Below are positions 52,651 to 61,972 of a stretch of DNA of 64,000 nucleotides, one piece after another. The number at the start of each line of letters is the position of its first letter. Position 1 is the stretch's first letter. Below the pieces are notes generated by a model. It was not told where the DNA came from and searched no databases. It saw only the letters and a list, made by a program, of their open reading frames with translations. Source of the DNA: Stutzerimonas stutzeri (GTDB taxonomy: Bacteria; Pseudomonadota; Gammaproteobacteria; Pseudomonadales; Pseudomonadaceae); assembly GCF_009789555.1 (NCBI RefSeq), contig NZ_CP046902.1, positions 732,001 through 796,000 of the forward strand, read 5' to 3'. The translations under genes were made by a program, and so were the position numbers.

Positions 52651-55065
52651 ATGAGCGAAAACCACACGTACGATTCGTCCAGCATCAAGGTGTTGAAGGG
52701 CCTCGATGCAGTACGTAAACGTCCCGGCATGTATATCGGCGACACGGACGATGGTACCGGTCTGCACCACATGGTCTTCGAAGTGGTGGATAACTCGATC
52801 GACGAGGCTCTGGCCGGCCACTGCAGCGATATTAGCATCACTATTCATGTGGACGAGTCCATCAGCGTTCGCGACAACGGTCGCGGAATTCCGGTGGACA
52901 CTCACGAAGAGGGCGTATCGGCGGCCGAAGTCATCATGACCGTGCTGCATGCCGGCGGTAAGTTCGACGACAATTCCTACAAGGTTTCCGGCGGCCTGCA
53001 TGGCGTGGGTGTGTCGGTGGTCAATGCCCTTTCCGAGGAGCTGGTACTGACAATCCGTCGTGAAGGAAAGGTCTGGGAGCAAACCTACCGTCACGGCGTG
53101 CCGCAGGCCCCGTTGGCCGCTGTCGGCGAAACCGAGGACTCCGGTACTGAGATCCATTTCAAGCCTTCTGCCGATACGTTCCAGAATATTCATTTCAGCT
53201 GGGATATCCTGGCCAAGCGTTTGCGTGAATTGTCCTTCCTGAATTCTGGTGTGGGTATCGTGCTGCGCGACGAGCGCAATGCGAAGGAAGAGTTGTTCAA
53301 GTACGAGGGCGGCCTCAGCGCGTTCGTGACCTACCTCAACACCAACAAGACGCCCGTGAACGAAGTGTTTCACTTCAATGTTCAACGCGACGACGGCGTG
53401 GGTGTCGAAGTGGCGCTGCAGTGGAACGACAGCTTCAACGAGAACCTGCTCTGCTTTACCAACAATATCCCGCAGCGCGACGGAGGCACGCATCTGGCTG
53501 GCTTTCGTTCGGCGTTGACCCGCAACCTGAACAATTACATCGAGCAGGAAGGCCTGGCGAAGAAACACAAGGTTTCTACCACGGGCGACGATGCCCGCGA
53601 AGGACTGACTGCCATCATTTCGGTGAAGGTGCCCGATCCCAAGTTCAGCTCGCAGACCAAGGACAAGCTCGTGTCGTCCGAAGTCAAGACGGCCGTGGAA
53701 CAGGAGATGGGCAAGCATTTCGCGGATTTCCTGCTAGAGCATCCCAATGAGGCGAAAGCCGTCGTTGGAAAGATGATCGACGCGGCCCGCGCGCGCGAGG
53801 CAGCACGCAAGGCGCGTGAGATGACGCGTCGAAAGGGTGCGCTGGATATCGCGGGTTTGCCCGGCAAGCTCGCCGACTGCCAGGAAAAGGACCCTGCCCT
53901 GTCTGAACTCTACATCGTGGAGGGTGACTCCGCAGGCGGGTCTGCCAAGCAGGGACGCAATCGCCGGACGCAAGCGATCCTGCCGCTCAAGGGCAAGATT
54001 CTCAACGTCGAGAAGGCTCGCTTCGACAAGATGATTTCTTCGCAGGAAGTCGGCACGCTGATTACCGCGCTCGGCTGCGGGATAGGACGCGACGAATACA
54101 ACATCGACAAGCTGCGCTATCACAACATCATCATCATGACCGACGCCGACGTGGACGGTTCGCACATCCGCACGCTTCTGTTGACGTTCTTCTTCCGGCA
54201 GCTTCCTGAGTTGATCGAACGCGGTTATGTGTATATCGCCCAGCCGCCGCTCTATAAGGTCAAGCGGGGCAAGCAGGAGCAGTACATCAAGGATGACGAG
54301 GCCATGGACGAGTACCTGACTCAGTCCGCGCTCGAGGACGCCAGCCTGCATGTGAATGAAGGCGCACCCGGCCTGTCAGGCGAAGCATTGGAGCGCCTGG
54401 TCAATGACTACCGTACCGTGATGAAGACGCTGCAACGGTTGTCCCGCCTGTATCCACAGGAATTGACCGAGCATTTCATCTACCTGCCGCGAGTGAGCGT
54501 CGAGCAGCTCGGCGATCAGGCTGCGATGCAGGCCTGGCTGGAACCCTACGCCGCGTTGCTGAAAGGCGTCGAGCGCTCTGGCCTGACGTACAAGGCGAGC
54601 TTGCGTGAAGACAAGGAGCGCAATCTTTGGCTTCCGGAAGTGGAGATCATTTCCCATGGGCTGGCCAGCTACATCACCTTCAACCGTGATTTCTTCGGCA
54701 GTAACGATTACAAAACGGTAACCGTGCTGGGCGACAAGTTGAATAGCCTTCTGGAAGAAGGCGCTTATGTTCAACGGGGCGAACGCAAGAAGCCGGTGAC
54801 GACCTTCAAGCAGGCGCTCGACTGGTTGATGACCGAGGGAACGCGTCGCCACAGCGTGCAGCGTTATAAGGGATTGGGCGAAATGAACCCTGATCAGCTG
54901 TGGGAAACCACGATGGATCCTGCGGTTCGCCGCATGCTCAAGGTCACCATTGAGGATGCGATCGCAGCGGATCAGATTTTCAACACGCTGATGGGCGATG
55001 CGGTGGAGCCCCGCCGCGATTTCATCGAGTCCAATGCATTGGCGGTATCCAACCTCGATTTCTGA
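52651..55065 (+). CDS. gyrB: DNA gyrase subunit B
   Basis: 804 residues. GHKL ATPase motifs: VVDNSIDEALAG, DNGRGIPV and GGLHGVGVSVVNAL. The TOPRIM domain contains IVEGDSAGGSAKQGR and MTDADVDGSHIRTL. The C-terminus ends AVSNLDF. With GyrA it introduces negative supercoils. Four bases separate it from recF. No resistance-type change is obvious to me in the EGDSAG/KGKILN motifs. Confidence 0.98.
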   Translation: MSENHTYDSSSIKVLKGLDAVRKRPGMYIGDTDDGTGLHHMVFEVVDNSIDEALAGHCSDISITIHVDESISVRDNGRGIPVDTHEEGVSAAEVIMTVLHAGGKFDDNSYKVSGGLHGVGVSVVNALSEELVLTIRREGKVWEQTYRHGVPQAPLAAVGETEDSGTEIHFKPSADTFQNIHFSWDILAKRLRELSFLNSGVGIVLRDERNAKEELFKYEGGLSAFVTYLNTNKTPVNEVFHFNVQRDDGVGVEVALQWNDSFNENLLCFTNNIPQRDGGTHLAGFRSALTRNLNNYIEQEGLAKKHKVSTTGDDAREGLTAIISVKVPDPKFSSQTKDKLVSSEVKTAVEQEMGKHFADFLLEHPNEAKAVVGKMIDAARAREAARKAREMTRRKGALDIAGLPGKLADCQEKDPALSELYIVEGDSAGGSAKQGRNRRTQAILPLKGKILNVEKARFDKMISSQEVGTLITALGCGIGRDEYNIDKLRYHNIIIMTDADVDGSHIRTLLLTFFFRQLPELIERGYVYIAQPPLYKVKRGKQEQYIKDDEAMDEYLTQSALEDASLHVNEGAPGLSGEALERLVNDYRTVMKTLQRLSRLYPQELTEHFIYLPRVSVEQLGDQAAMQAWLEPYAALLKGVERSGLTYKASLREDKERNLWLPEVEIISHGLASYITFNRDFFGSNDYKTVTVLGDKLNSLLEEGAYVQRGERKKPVTTFKQALDWLMTEGTRRHSVQRYKGLGEMNPDQLWETTMDPAVRRMLKVTIEDAIAADQIFNTLMGDAVEPRRDFIESNALAVSNLDF

Positions 55066-55085
55066 TTTGACCGTACCTTGACCTC

Positions 55086-55111
55086 AAAACCCGGCTTTGG
55101 CCGGGTTTTTT
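55086..55111 (+). terminator. terminator of gyrB
   Basis: Stem AAAACCCGGC / GCCGGGTTTT, loop TTTG, followed by further T residues. It starts 20 bp after the gyrB stop codon and touches the third parS site. Confidence 0.9.
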
Positions 55112-55126
55112 GTTCCACGTGGAACA
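55111..55126. other. parS: parS site 3 (after gyrB)
   Basis: TGTTCCACGTGGAACA is a perfect 16-bp palindrome and identical to the preferred Pseudomonas parS. It lies in the intergenic region right after the gyrB terminator. Confidence 0.93.
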
Positions 55127-55270
55127 TCAGATGGCGGCTGATAGCTTCGGTCAATGCGGGCGCTATGTTTAATCAATTTTCGAAATGTCCCTGTGCGTCG
55201 TAAGCTTTTCCCATCGAATCTTTCGGCTTCAGCTCCTTGAAGGGGCTTACTGACTAATGGGGTATCCAAC

Positions 55271-56836
55271 ATGCTCGACAGCAACCTGAAATCGCAACTG
55301 AAGTCCTACCTGGAAAAGGTCACCCAGCCGTTCGAGATCGTTGCGTCCCTCGGTGAGGGCGCCAAATCCCAGGAAATGCTCGGCCTGCTGGAAGACATCG
55401 CCAGCCTGAGCGACAAGATCACATTGCGTACCGATGGTGACGATGCACGTCGCCCGTCGTTCGCGCTCAACCGCATCGGTGGCGACATCAGCCTGCGTTT
55501 CGCCGGCATCCCGATGGGGCATGAATTCACTTCGCTGGTCCTCGCCCTGCTACAGGTCGGCGGGCATCCCTCGAAGACCGCGCCGGAAGTCATCGAGCAG
55601 ATCAAGAACCTCGACGGCGAGTACAACTTCGAAACCTATTTCTCGCTGTCCTGCCAGAACTGCCCTGACGTGGTCCAGGCGCTGAACCTGATGGCCGTGC
55701 TCAACCCGAACATCCGCCACGTCGCCATCGACGGCGCGCTGTTCCAGGATGAGGTCAATGCGCGCCAGGTCATGTCGGTGCCGAGCATCTACCTCAACGG
55801 CGAACTGTTCGGCCAGGGCCGCATGGGCGAGGAAGAAATCCTCGCCAAGCTCGACACCGGCGCCGCGGCGCGCGATGCCGAGAAGCTCAGCGCCAAGGAT
55901 GCCTTCGACGTGCTGGTAATCGGTGGTGGGCCGGCGGGCGCCGCAGCGGCGATCTACGCGGCGCGTAAAGGCATTCGTACCGGTGTCGCCGCCGAGCGTT
56001 TCGGCGGGCAGGTGCTGGACACCATGGCCATCGAGAACTTCATCTCGGTGACTGAAACCGAAGGCCCGAAACTGGCCCGTGCGCTGGAAAACCACGTGCG
56101 CGAGTACGACGTCGACATCATGAACCTGCAACGCGCGGCGGCGCTGGTTCCGGCGTCGAGCGAAGGCGGACTGCACGAAATCAAGCTGGAAAACGGCGGT
56201 TCTCTGAAAGCCAAGACACTGATCCTGGCGACCGGTGCCCGCTGGCGCGAAATGAACGTGCCGGGCGAGCAGGAATACCGCGGTCGCGGCGTGGCCTACT
56301 GCCCACACTGCGACGGCCCGCTGTTCAAGGGCAAGCGAGTGGCGGTGATTGGCGGTGGTAACTCCGGCGTGGAAGCGGCCATCGACCTGGCCGGTATCGT
56401 CGCCCAGGTGACGCTGCTCGAATACGACAGCCAACTGCGTGCCGATGCGGTGCTGCAGAAGAAACTCTACAGCCTGCCGAACGTCACCGTGATCACCAGC
56501 GCGCTGACCAGTGAAGTCACCGGCGACGGGCAGAAGGTCAACGGCCTGGTCTACAAGGACCGCAACTCCAGCGAATTCAAGACCCTGGAGCTGGAAGGCA
56601 TCTTCGTGCAGATCGGCCTGCTGCCCAACTCCGACTGGCTGAAGGGCACCGTGGAGCTGACCTCGCGCGGCGAGATCATCGTCGATGCGCGTGGCGAGAC
56701 CTCGCTGCCGGGCATCTTCGCCGCCGGCGACGTCACCACCGTGCCGTACAAGCAGATCGTCATCGCGGTCGGCGAAGGTGCCAAGGCCTCGCTGAGCGCC
56801 TTCGACCACCTGATCCGCAGCTCTGTCGCCGACTGA
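55271..56836 (+). CDS. ahpF: alkyl hydroperoxide reductase subunit F
   Basis: 521 residues, a flavoprotein disulfide reductase. The N-terminal double thioredoxin-like domain has the redox pair CQNC (SLSCQNCPDV, about 127-137). The FAD motif VIGGGPAGAAAAIYAARKG follows at about 215, and the second redox pair is CPHC (AYCPHCDGP) in the thioredoxin-reductase-like part. AhpF passes electrons from NADH to the peroxidase AhpC. No ahpC lies next to it, and it is placed between gyrB and plsC, where most pseudomonads have no such gene. It has a very strong terminator. Confidence 0.95.
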   Translation: MLDSNLKSQLKSYLEKVTQPFEIVASLGEGAKSQEMLGLLEDIASLSDKITLRTDGDDARRPSFALNRIGGDISLRFAGIPMGHEFTSLVLALLQVGGHPSKTAPEVIEQIKNLDGEYNFETYFSLSCQNCPDVVQALNLMAVLNPNIRHVAIDGALFQDEVNARQVMSVPSIYLNGELFGQGRMGEEEILAKLDTGAAARDAEKLSAKDAFDVLVIGGGPAGAAAAIYAARKGIRTGVAAERFGGQVLDTMAIENFISVTETEGPKLARALENHVREYDVDIMNLQRAAALVPASSEGGLHEIKLENGGSLKAKTLILATGARWREMNVPGEQEYRGRGVAYCPHCDGPLFKGKRVAVIGGGNSGVEAAIDLAGIVAQVTLLEYDSQLRADAVLQKKLYSLPNVTVITSALTSEVTGDGQKVNGLVYKDRNSSEFKTLELEGIFVQIGLLPNSDWLKGTVELTSRGEIIVDARGETSLPGIFAAGDVTTVPYKQIVIAVGEGAKASLSAFDHLIRSSVAD

Positions 56837-56846
56837 GCCTGACGGT

Positions 56847-56890
56847 AACGAAAAGGGGGAGCAGACTCGCGTCTGCTCCCCCTTTTCGTT
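56847..56890. terminator. bidirectional terminator between ahpF and plsC
   Basis: A perfect 20-bp inverted repeat (56847-56866 and 56871-56890) around the loop TCGC, with AAAA/TTTT at both sides of the GC-rich core. It can stop both ahpF (plus) and the plsC operon (minus). Confidence 0.93.
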
Positions 56891-56912
56891 CTGGTGCCCT
56901 GCCCCGCTGCGA

Positions 56913-57650
56913 TCAGGCGTTGTTCTCCAGCTGTCGAACCGTCGCGTTTACCCAATCCTCGGCGCGCTGATTGAGTTCAGCCACTGCACGCGGCCCTTCG
57001 CTTTCGGCACGCATGGCCGGACCGATAACCACCTGGATAGTCCCGGGCCGCTTGCCCCAGCCCGACTTCGGCCAGAACGTCCCGGCATTGTGCGCGATAG
57101 GCAACACCGGCAAGTTCGCGTTGACCGCCAGCGCCGCCCCACTGCGGGAAAACTTCCCTGCCTGGCCAACCGGCACACGCGTGCCTTCGGGGAAAATCAG
57201 TACCCAGGCGCCCTGCTCCAGCCGCTCGTGACCCTGCTTGGCGACCTGCCGCAATGCTGCCTTGGGGTTATCGCGATCGATGGCGATGGGCTTCAGCAGC
57301 ATGATCGCCCAACCGAAGAAGGGCACATGCAGCAGCTCGCGCTTGAGCACCTGGCTCAAGGGTTCAAAGTACGCCGAAAGGAAGAATGTCTCCCACGTGC
57401 TCTGGTGCTTGGAAAGTATCACGCAGGGCTTGTCTGGAATGTTCTCCTGGCCACTCACTTCGTAACGCAAGCCGACGATGGTCCTGGCCAGCCATACCGC
57501 GCTGCGGCACCAGGTCTGGACCACGAATCGATAGCGCGTACGGAACGACATGAATGGCGCGACGATCAGGCTGACCAGACACCACACGAATGCGGTGAAT
57601 GCCAGCAGCAGATAGAACAGCGTGATGCGTACCGGCAGCAATACGCTCAT
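56913..57650 (-). CDS. plsC: 1-acyl-sn-glycerol-3-phosphate acyltransferase
   Basis: 245 residues with an N-terminal membrane helix (FYLLLAFTAFVWCLVSLIV). Acyltransferase motifs: HX4D-type HQSTWET (Glu in place of Asp) and FPEGTR. It adds the second acyl chain to lysophosphatidic acid. The ATG overlaps the gmhB stop codon by four bases. Last gene of the glyQ-glyS-gmhB-plsC operon. Confidence 0.9.
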   Translation of the reverse strand: MSVLLPVRITLFYLLLAFTAFVWCLVSLIVAPFMSFRTRYRFVVQTWCRSAVWLARTIVGLRYEVSGQENIPDKPCVILSKHQSTWETFFLSAYFEPLSQVLKRELLHVPFFGWAIMLLKPIAIDRDNPKAALRQVAKQGHERLEQGAWVLIFPEGTRVPVGQAGKFSRSGAALAVNANLPVLPIAHNAGTFWPKSGWGKRPGTIQVVIGPAMRAESEGPRAVAELNQRAEDWVNATVRQLENNA

Positions 57651-58189
57651 CGTTCGGCTCTCAATAAGTGGTCGACCACCGCCGCCAGGTCGTCGAAGAC
57701 CTGCGTGCCGGGGGGTAGGGTTCCTTCCTGCGTTTTCATTCCCTTTCCGGTGCGAACCAGATAAGGCACGCCCCCGAGGCGCATTCCCGCATGCAGATCC
57801 CGATGGCTATCCCCGACTACCGGCACCCCTTTCAGGTCCTGCAAGTGGAAATGCTCGGCGATCTGGTGGAACAGGCCAGGCAGCGGCTTGCGGCAATCGC
57901 AGCCCTCGTCTGGACCGTGCGGGCAATGCACGATGAGGTCGATTCGACCGCCCAGCTCCATGACCCTCTGTTGCATCTTGAAATGCATGTCGCCGAGCGT
58001 GGTCGCGTCGAACAGGCCACGCGCCAGCCCGGACTGGTTGGTGGCCACTGCCACCGTCCATCCGGCCTTGCATAAGCGCGCTATGGCCTCCAGTGAACCT
58101 GGGATTGGAATCCATTCGTCCAGCGTCTTCACGTACGCATCGGAGTCCTCGTTGATGACACCGTCGCGGTCGAGGACTATCAGTTTCAC
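57647..58189 (-). CDS. gmhB: D-glycero-beta-D-manno-heptose-1,7-bisphosphate 7-phosphatase
   Basis: 180 residues from GTG 58189 (MKLIVLDRDGVINEDSDAYVK). A TTG twelve codons earlier, inside glyS, is less likely. HAD phosphatase with motif DRDG and a zinc-binding loop with CPHGPDEGCDCRKP, characteristic of GmhB. It removes the C7 phosphate in the synthesis of ADP-heptose for the LPS inner core. Starts 4 bases after the glyS stop codon. Confidence 0.92.
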   Translation of the reverse strand: MKLIVLDRDGVINEDSDAYVKTLDEWIPIPGSLEAIARLCKAGWTVAVATNQSGLARGLFDATTLGDMHFKMQQRVMELGGRIDLIVHCPHGPDEGCDCRKPLPGLFHQIAEHFHLQDLKGVPVVGDSHRDLHAGMRLGGVPYLVRTGKGMKTQEGTLPPGTQVFDDLAAVVDHLLRAER

Positions 58190-58193
58190 CGGC

Positions 58194-60248
58194 TTAGCCA
58201 AGTGTGGAAATATCGGCAACGCCAAGGAACAACCCCCTCAACCGGGCTAGCAAGGCATAGCGGTTGGCCCGTACCGAAGCATCTTCGGCATTGACCAGTA
58301 CCGCTTCGAAGAACGCATCCACGGGCCCGCGCAGGTGCGCCAGGCGTTCGAGCGTTTCACGATACTGACGCGCAGCGGCCAATGGCTGTACGGCCTGTTC
58401 GGCTTGCTGAAGCGCGGAGTACAGCGAAAATTCGGTGGCGTTGTCGAAATAACGAGGTTCGACAGTGTCCGGCAGCTTCGCTTCGAACGTGTTCAACAGG
58501 TTCGAGACACGCTTGTTCGCAGCCGCCAGGGCTCCCGCTTCAGGCAGATTGCGGAACGCCTGGACAGCCTGTACCCGCTGATCGAAGTCCAGTGCGGAAC
58601 CGGGCTTCACGGCGCGCACCGACAGGTAGCAGGCGACTTCGACGCCCTCGTCTTCGTAGCGCGCCCGCAGGCGATCGAAGATGAAGTCCAGCACCTGATC
58701 GGCCAAGCCCTCGGCCTTGATCTGGTTGCCGAACTGGCCGATGGAAAAGCGCACGGCCTCGACCAGATCGAGGTCGAGCTGCTTTTCGATCAGGATGCGC
58801 AGAATCCCCAAGGCTGCACGGCGCAACGCGTAGGGATCCTTACTGCCCGTGGGCAGCATACCGATGCCGAAGATGCCAACCAGGGTATCGAGCTTGTCAG
58901 CCACGGCCAGAACAGCGCCCGTCTGGGTGGCCGGTAGTTCGGCCCCCGCTCCCCGAGGCATGTACTGCTCGTTCAACGCCAGCGCAACATCGTTGGGTTC
59001 GCCATCGTTCAGGGCGTAGTAATAACCAGCGATGCCTTGCATTTCCGGGAACTCGCCGACCATCTCGGTCGCCAGGTCGCATTTGCTCAGCAGCCCCGCT
59101 CGGGCGGCCCACTGTGGGTTGCCTTCGGTGCGCTCGGCAATGAACGCCGCGAGCCTGGAAACCCGTACCGCCTTGTCGTACACGGTGCCCAACTGCGCCT
59201 GGAAGACCACGTTCTTCAGCCGCTCGTTGAACGAATCCAGCGCCTGCTTCTTGTCCTGCTTGAAGAAGAATTCGGCATCGGTCAGGCGCGGACGCACGAC
59301 CTTTTCGTTACCCGCGACGATCTGCGCCGGGTCCCTGGATTCGATGTTGGCCACGGTGATGAAACGTGGAAGCAGCTTGCCGTTGGCATCGAGCAGGCAG
59401 AAATATTTCTGGTTGTCCTGCATCGTGGTGATCAGCGCTTCCTGCGGGACTTCGAGGAAGCGTTCCTCGAAGGAGCAGACCAGCGGCACTGGCCATTCGA
59501 CCAGCGCGGTGACTTCATCCAGAAGCGCCGGCGGTACGATGGCGCTTCCGTTCTGCTCGCCTGCCAGTTGCTCGACGCGCTTGGCGATCAGTTCGCGACG
59601 CTCGGCGAAATCAGCGATCACGCGGGCACCGCGCAGGTCTTCCAGATAGCTCGTCGGTCTGGAAATGCGAACCGGGCCGGGGCTATGGAAACGATGACCC
59701 CGGGATTCGCGGCCAGCGCGCTGGGTAAGGATCGTGCAATCAATGACCTGGTCGCCCAACAGCATCACCAACCACTGGGTTGGCCGGACGAATTCTTCCT
59801 TGCGCGCGGCCCAGCGCATGCGCTTGGGAATCGGAAGATCGTTCAGCGACGTTTCAACGATGCCGGGCAGCAGCTCGGCGGTCGGTTGGCCGGGTATCGA
59901 GCGGCTGTAGCGCAGTTTCGGCCCGCTGCGATCGATTTCAGCGAGGTCCACACCGCATTTCCGAGCGAAACCCAGGGCGGCCTGGGTCGGTTCGCCGTCG
60001 GCGTCGAACGCGGCCTGCATAGGCGGCCCGTCGAGGTTGATGCTGCGGTCGGGCTGCTCACTGTCGAGTTGTTCGATCAGTACCGCAAGACGCCGCGGCG
60101 CCGCGAACGCCTGCACCCGACCGTGCCGCAGGCCGGCCTCTTTCAAGCCTTTCTCGATACCGGAACGAAAAGCGTCGGACAGCTTGCCCAAGGCTTTGGG
60201 CGGCAGCTCTTCGGTGCCCAGTTCGACAAGGAAATCCAGTGCACTCAT
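58194..60248 (-). CDS. glyS: glycyl-tRNA synthetase beta subunit
   Basis: 684 residues, starting MSALDFLVELGTEELPPKAL, the family hallmark. It contains the HD-like and anticodon-binding regions that bind tRNA-Gly, with the alpha subunit supplying the active site. The ATG overlaps the glyQ stop codon by four bases. Confidence 0.97.
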   Translation of the reverse strand: MSALDFLVELGTEELPPKALGKLSDAFRSGIEKGLKEAGLRHGRVQAFAAPRRLAVLIEQLDSEQPDRSINLDGPPMQAAFDADGEPTQAALGFARKCGVDLAEIDRSGPKLRYSRSIPGQPTAELLPGIVETSLNDLPIPKRMRWAARKEEFVRPTQWLVMLLGDQVIDCTILTQRAGRESRGHRFHSPGPVRISRPTSYLEDLRGARVIADFAERRELIAKRVEQLAGEQNGSAIVPPALLDEVTALVEWPVPLVCSFEERFLEVPQEALITTMQDNQKYFCLLDANGKLLPRFITVANIESRDPAQIVAGNEKVVRPRLTDAEFFFKQDKKQALDSFNERLKNVVFQAQLGTVYDKAVRVSRLAAFIAERTEGNPQWAARAGLLSKCDLATEMVGEFPEMQGIAGYYYALNDGEPNDVALALNEQYMPRGAGAELPATQTGAVLAVADKLDTLVGIFGIGMLPTGSKDPYALRRAALGILRILIEKQLDLDLVEAVRFSIGQFGNQIKAEGLADQVLDFIFDRLRARYEDEGVEVACYLSVRAVKPGSALDFDQRVQAVQAFRNLPEAGALAAANKRVSNLLNTFEAKLPDTVEPRYFDNATEFSLYSALQQAEQAVQPLAAARQYRETLERLAHLRGPVDAFFEAVLVNAEDASVRANRYALLARLRGLFLGVADISTLG

Positions 60249-61192
60249 TGCGCAGCCTCCAGCTTGGCCAATACTTCGTCACGCAGATCCGCAGTGGCCA
60301 TCGGGAAGCCGAGCTTGGCACGTGCCTGCAGATAGCTTTGCGCCACCGCTCGCGCCAGGGCACGCACACGGAGAATGTATTGCTGGCGCGCCGTCACCGA
60401 GATGGCCCGGCGCGCGTCCAGCAGGTTGAAGGTATGCGAGGCCTTCAACACCATTTCATAGGTGGGCAATGGCAGCTCCAGCTCGATCAGCCGGTTGGCT
60501 TCCGACTCGTAGAAATCGAAGAGTTCGAACAGCTTGTCGACATTCGCGTGTTCGAAATTGTAGGTCGATTGTTCCACTTCATTCTGGTGGAACACGTCGC
60601 CGTAGGTGACGGTGCCAAACGGGCCATCGGTCCAGATCAGGTCGTAGACCGAATCGACGCCCTGCAGGTACATCGCCAGGCGCTCCAGGCCATAGGTGAT
60701 CTCGCCGGTCACCGGGTAGCACTCGATGCCACCGACTTGTTGGAAGTAGGTGAACTGGGTCACTTCCATGCCGTTCAGCCAGACTTCCCAGCCAAGTCCC
60801 CAGGCGCCCAGTGTCGGCGATTCCCAGTTGTCCTCGACAAAGCGGACATCGTGCACCGAGGTGTCCACGCCGATGTGGCGCAAGGAGCCCAGGTACAGGT
60901 CCTGAATGTTGTCGGGATTGGGTTTGAGCACGACCTGAAACTGGTAGTAGTGCTGCAGACGGTTCGGGTTTTCGCCGTAACGGCCGTCGGCCGGACGGCG
61001 TGAAGGCTGGACGTAGGCCGCGTTCCAGGTCTCTGGCCCCACGGCGCGCAGAAACGTGGCGGTGTGAAAGGTACCGGCACCCATCTCCATGTCGTAGGGT
61101 TGCAGGATGACGCAACCCTGCTCCGCCCAGTAACTTTGCAGGGCGAGGATCAGGTCTTGGAAGGTGCGCACGGCAGGCGTAGGCTGAGTCAA
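60245..61192 (-). CDS. glyQ: glycyl-tRNA synthetase alpha subunit
   Basis: 315 residues from TTG 61192 (MTQPTPAVRTFQDLILALQ), with AGGTGA upstream; a longer upstream frame is non-homologous and runs antisense to tag. Typical motifs are GCVILQPYDMEMGAGTFH and VQPSRRPADGRYGENPNRLQ (class II core). It forms an alpha2beta2 enzyme with GlyS. It is divergent from tag. Confidence 0.95.
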   Translation of the reverse strand: MTQPTPAVRTFQDLILALQSYWAEQGCVILQPYDMEMGAGTFHTATFLRAVGPETWNAAYVQPSRRPADGRYGENPNRLQHYYQFQVVLKPNPDNIQDLYLGSLRHIGVDTSVHDVRFVEDNWESPTLGAWGLGWEVWLNGMEVTQFTYFQQVGGIECYPVTGEITYGLERLAMYLQGVDSVYDLIWTDGPFGTVTYGDVFHQNEVEQSTYNFEHANVDKLFELFDFYESEANRLIELELPLPTYEMVLKASHTFNLLDARRAISVTARQQYILRVRALARAVAQSYLQARAKLGFPMATADLRDEVLAKLEAAQ

Positions 61193-61330
61193 AATTTCAC
61201 CTGTGCTGGCTTCGACAGAAAGCCTCGGAGTATACCCGATAACGGCTCCGGCCCGTGGTGGCGCTTGCCTTTCCGGTGGCGTTGCGATGCGAAAGGCTAC
61301 CCGCTCGGCGACCTGTTCAAGGATAAGAAA

Positions 61331-61921
61331 ATGCCACGTTGCGCCTGGTGCACCGATGATCCGCTGTATATCGCCTATCACGACGGCGAATGGGGTGTTC
61401 CGACACGTGACCCCCAGGTCCTGTTCGAATTTCTGATCCTCGAGGCCTTCCAGGCCGGCCTGTCGTGGATCACCGTTCTGCGCAAGCGCGAGCGTTATCG
61501 CCAGGTGCTGTTCGGTTTCGACCCACAGCGTCTGGCTCGGATGACCGATGCGCAGATCGATGCCTGCATGCTCGACGCGGGGATCATCCGCAACCGCCGC
61601 AAACTCGAAGCGGCACGGCGCAACGCACAGCTGTGGCTCGAACTGGACGACCCGGCTGGCTGGCTGTGGTCGTTCGTCGGTGGCCAACCCAAGGTCAACC
61701 ACTTCGACTCGATCAGACAGGTCCCGGCCGTCACCGCCGAAGCCGAGGCCATGAGCCGCGCGCTGAAGAAGGCGGGCTTCAGCTTCGTGGGCCCGACCAT
61801 CTGTTACGCCTACATGCAGGCCTGTGGCATGGTCATGGACCACACCACCGATTGCGACCGCTACGCGGTGCTGCGCGACGCATCGCTCGGTTCATCGCGC
61901 GCAGGCGGGCTTGGCGGGTAG
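61331..61921 (+). CDS. tag: DNA-3-methyladenine glycosylase I
   Basis: 196 residues from ATG 61331 (MPRCAWCTDDPLYIAYHDGEWGVP). The Cys and His near the start and the HTTDC near residue 175 form the structural zinc site of the Tag family. It removes 3-methyladenine from alkylated DNA. The C-terminus (ASLGSSRAGGLGG) is a short non-conserved tail. Confidence 0.93.
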   Translation: MPRCAWCTDDPLYIAYHDGEWGVPTRDPQVLFEFLILEAFQAGLSWITVLRKRERYRQVLFGFDPQRLARMTDAQIDACMLDAGIIRNRRKLEAARRNAQLWLELDDPAGWLWSFVGGQPKVNHFDSIRQVPAVTAEAEAMSRALKKAGFSFVGPTICYAYMQACGMVMDHTTDCDRYAVLRDASLGSSRAGGLGG

Positions 61922-61972
61922 CGCAGCGCCGGAGCAGTTACACTAGCGCCTTTGGTTTTTCGGGAGAGATCC

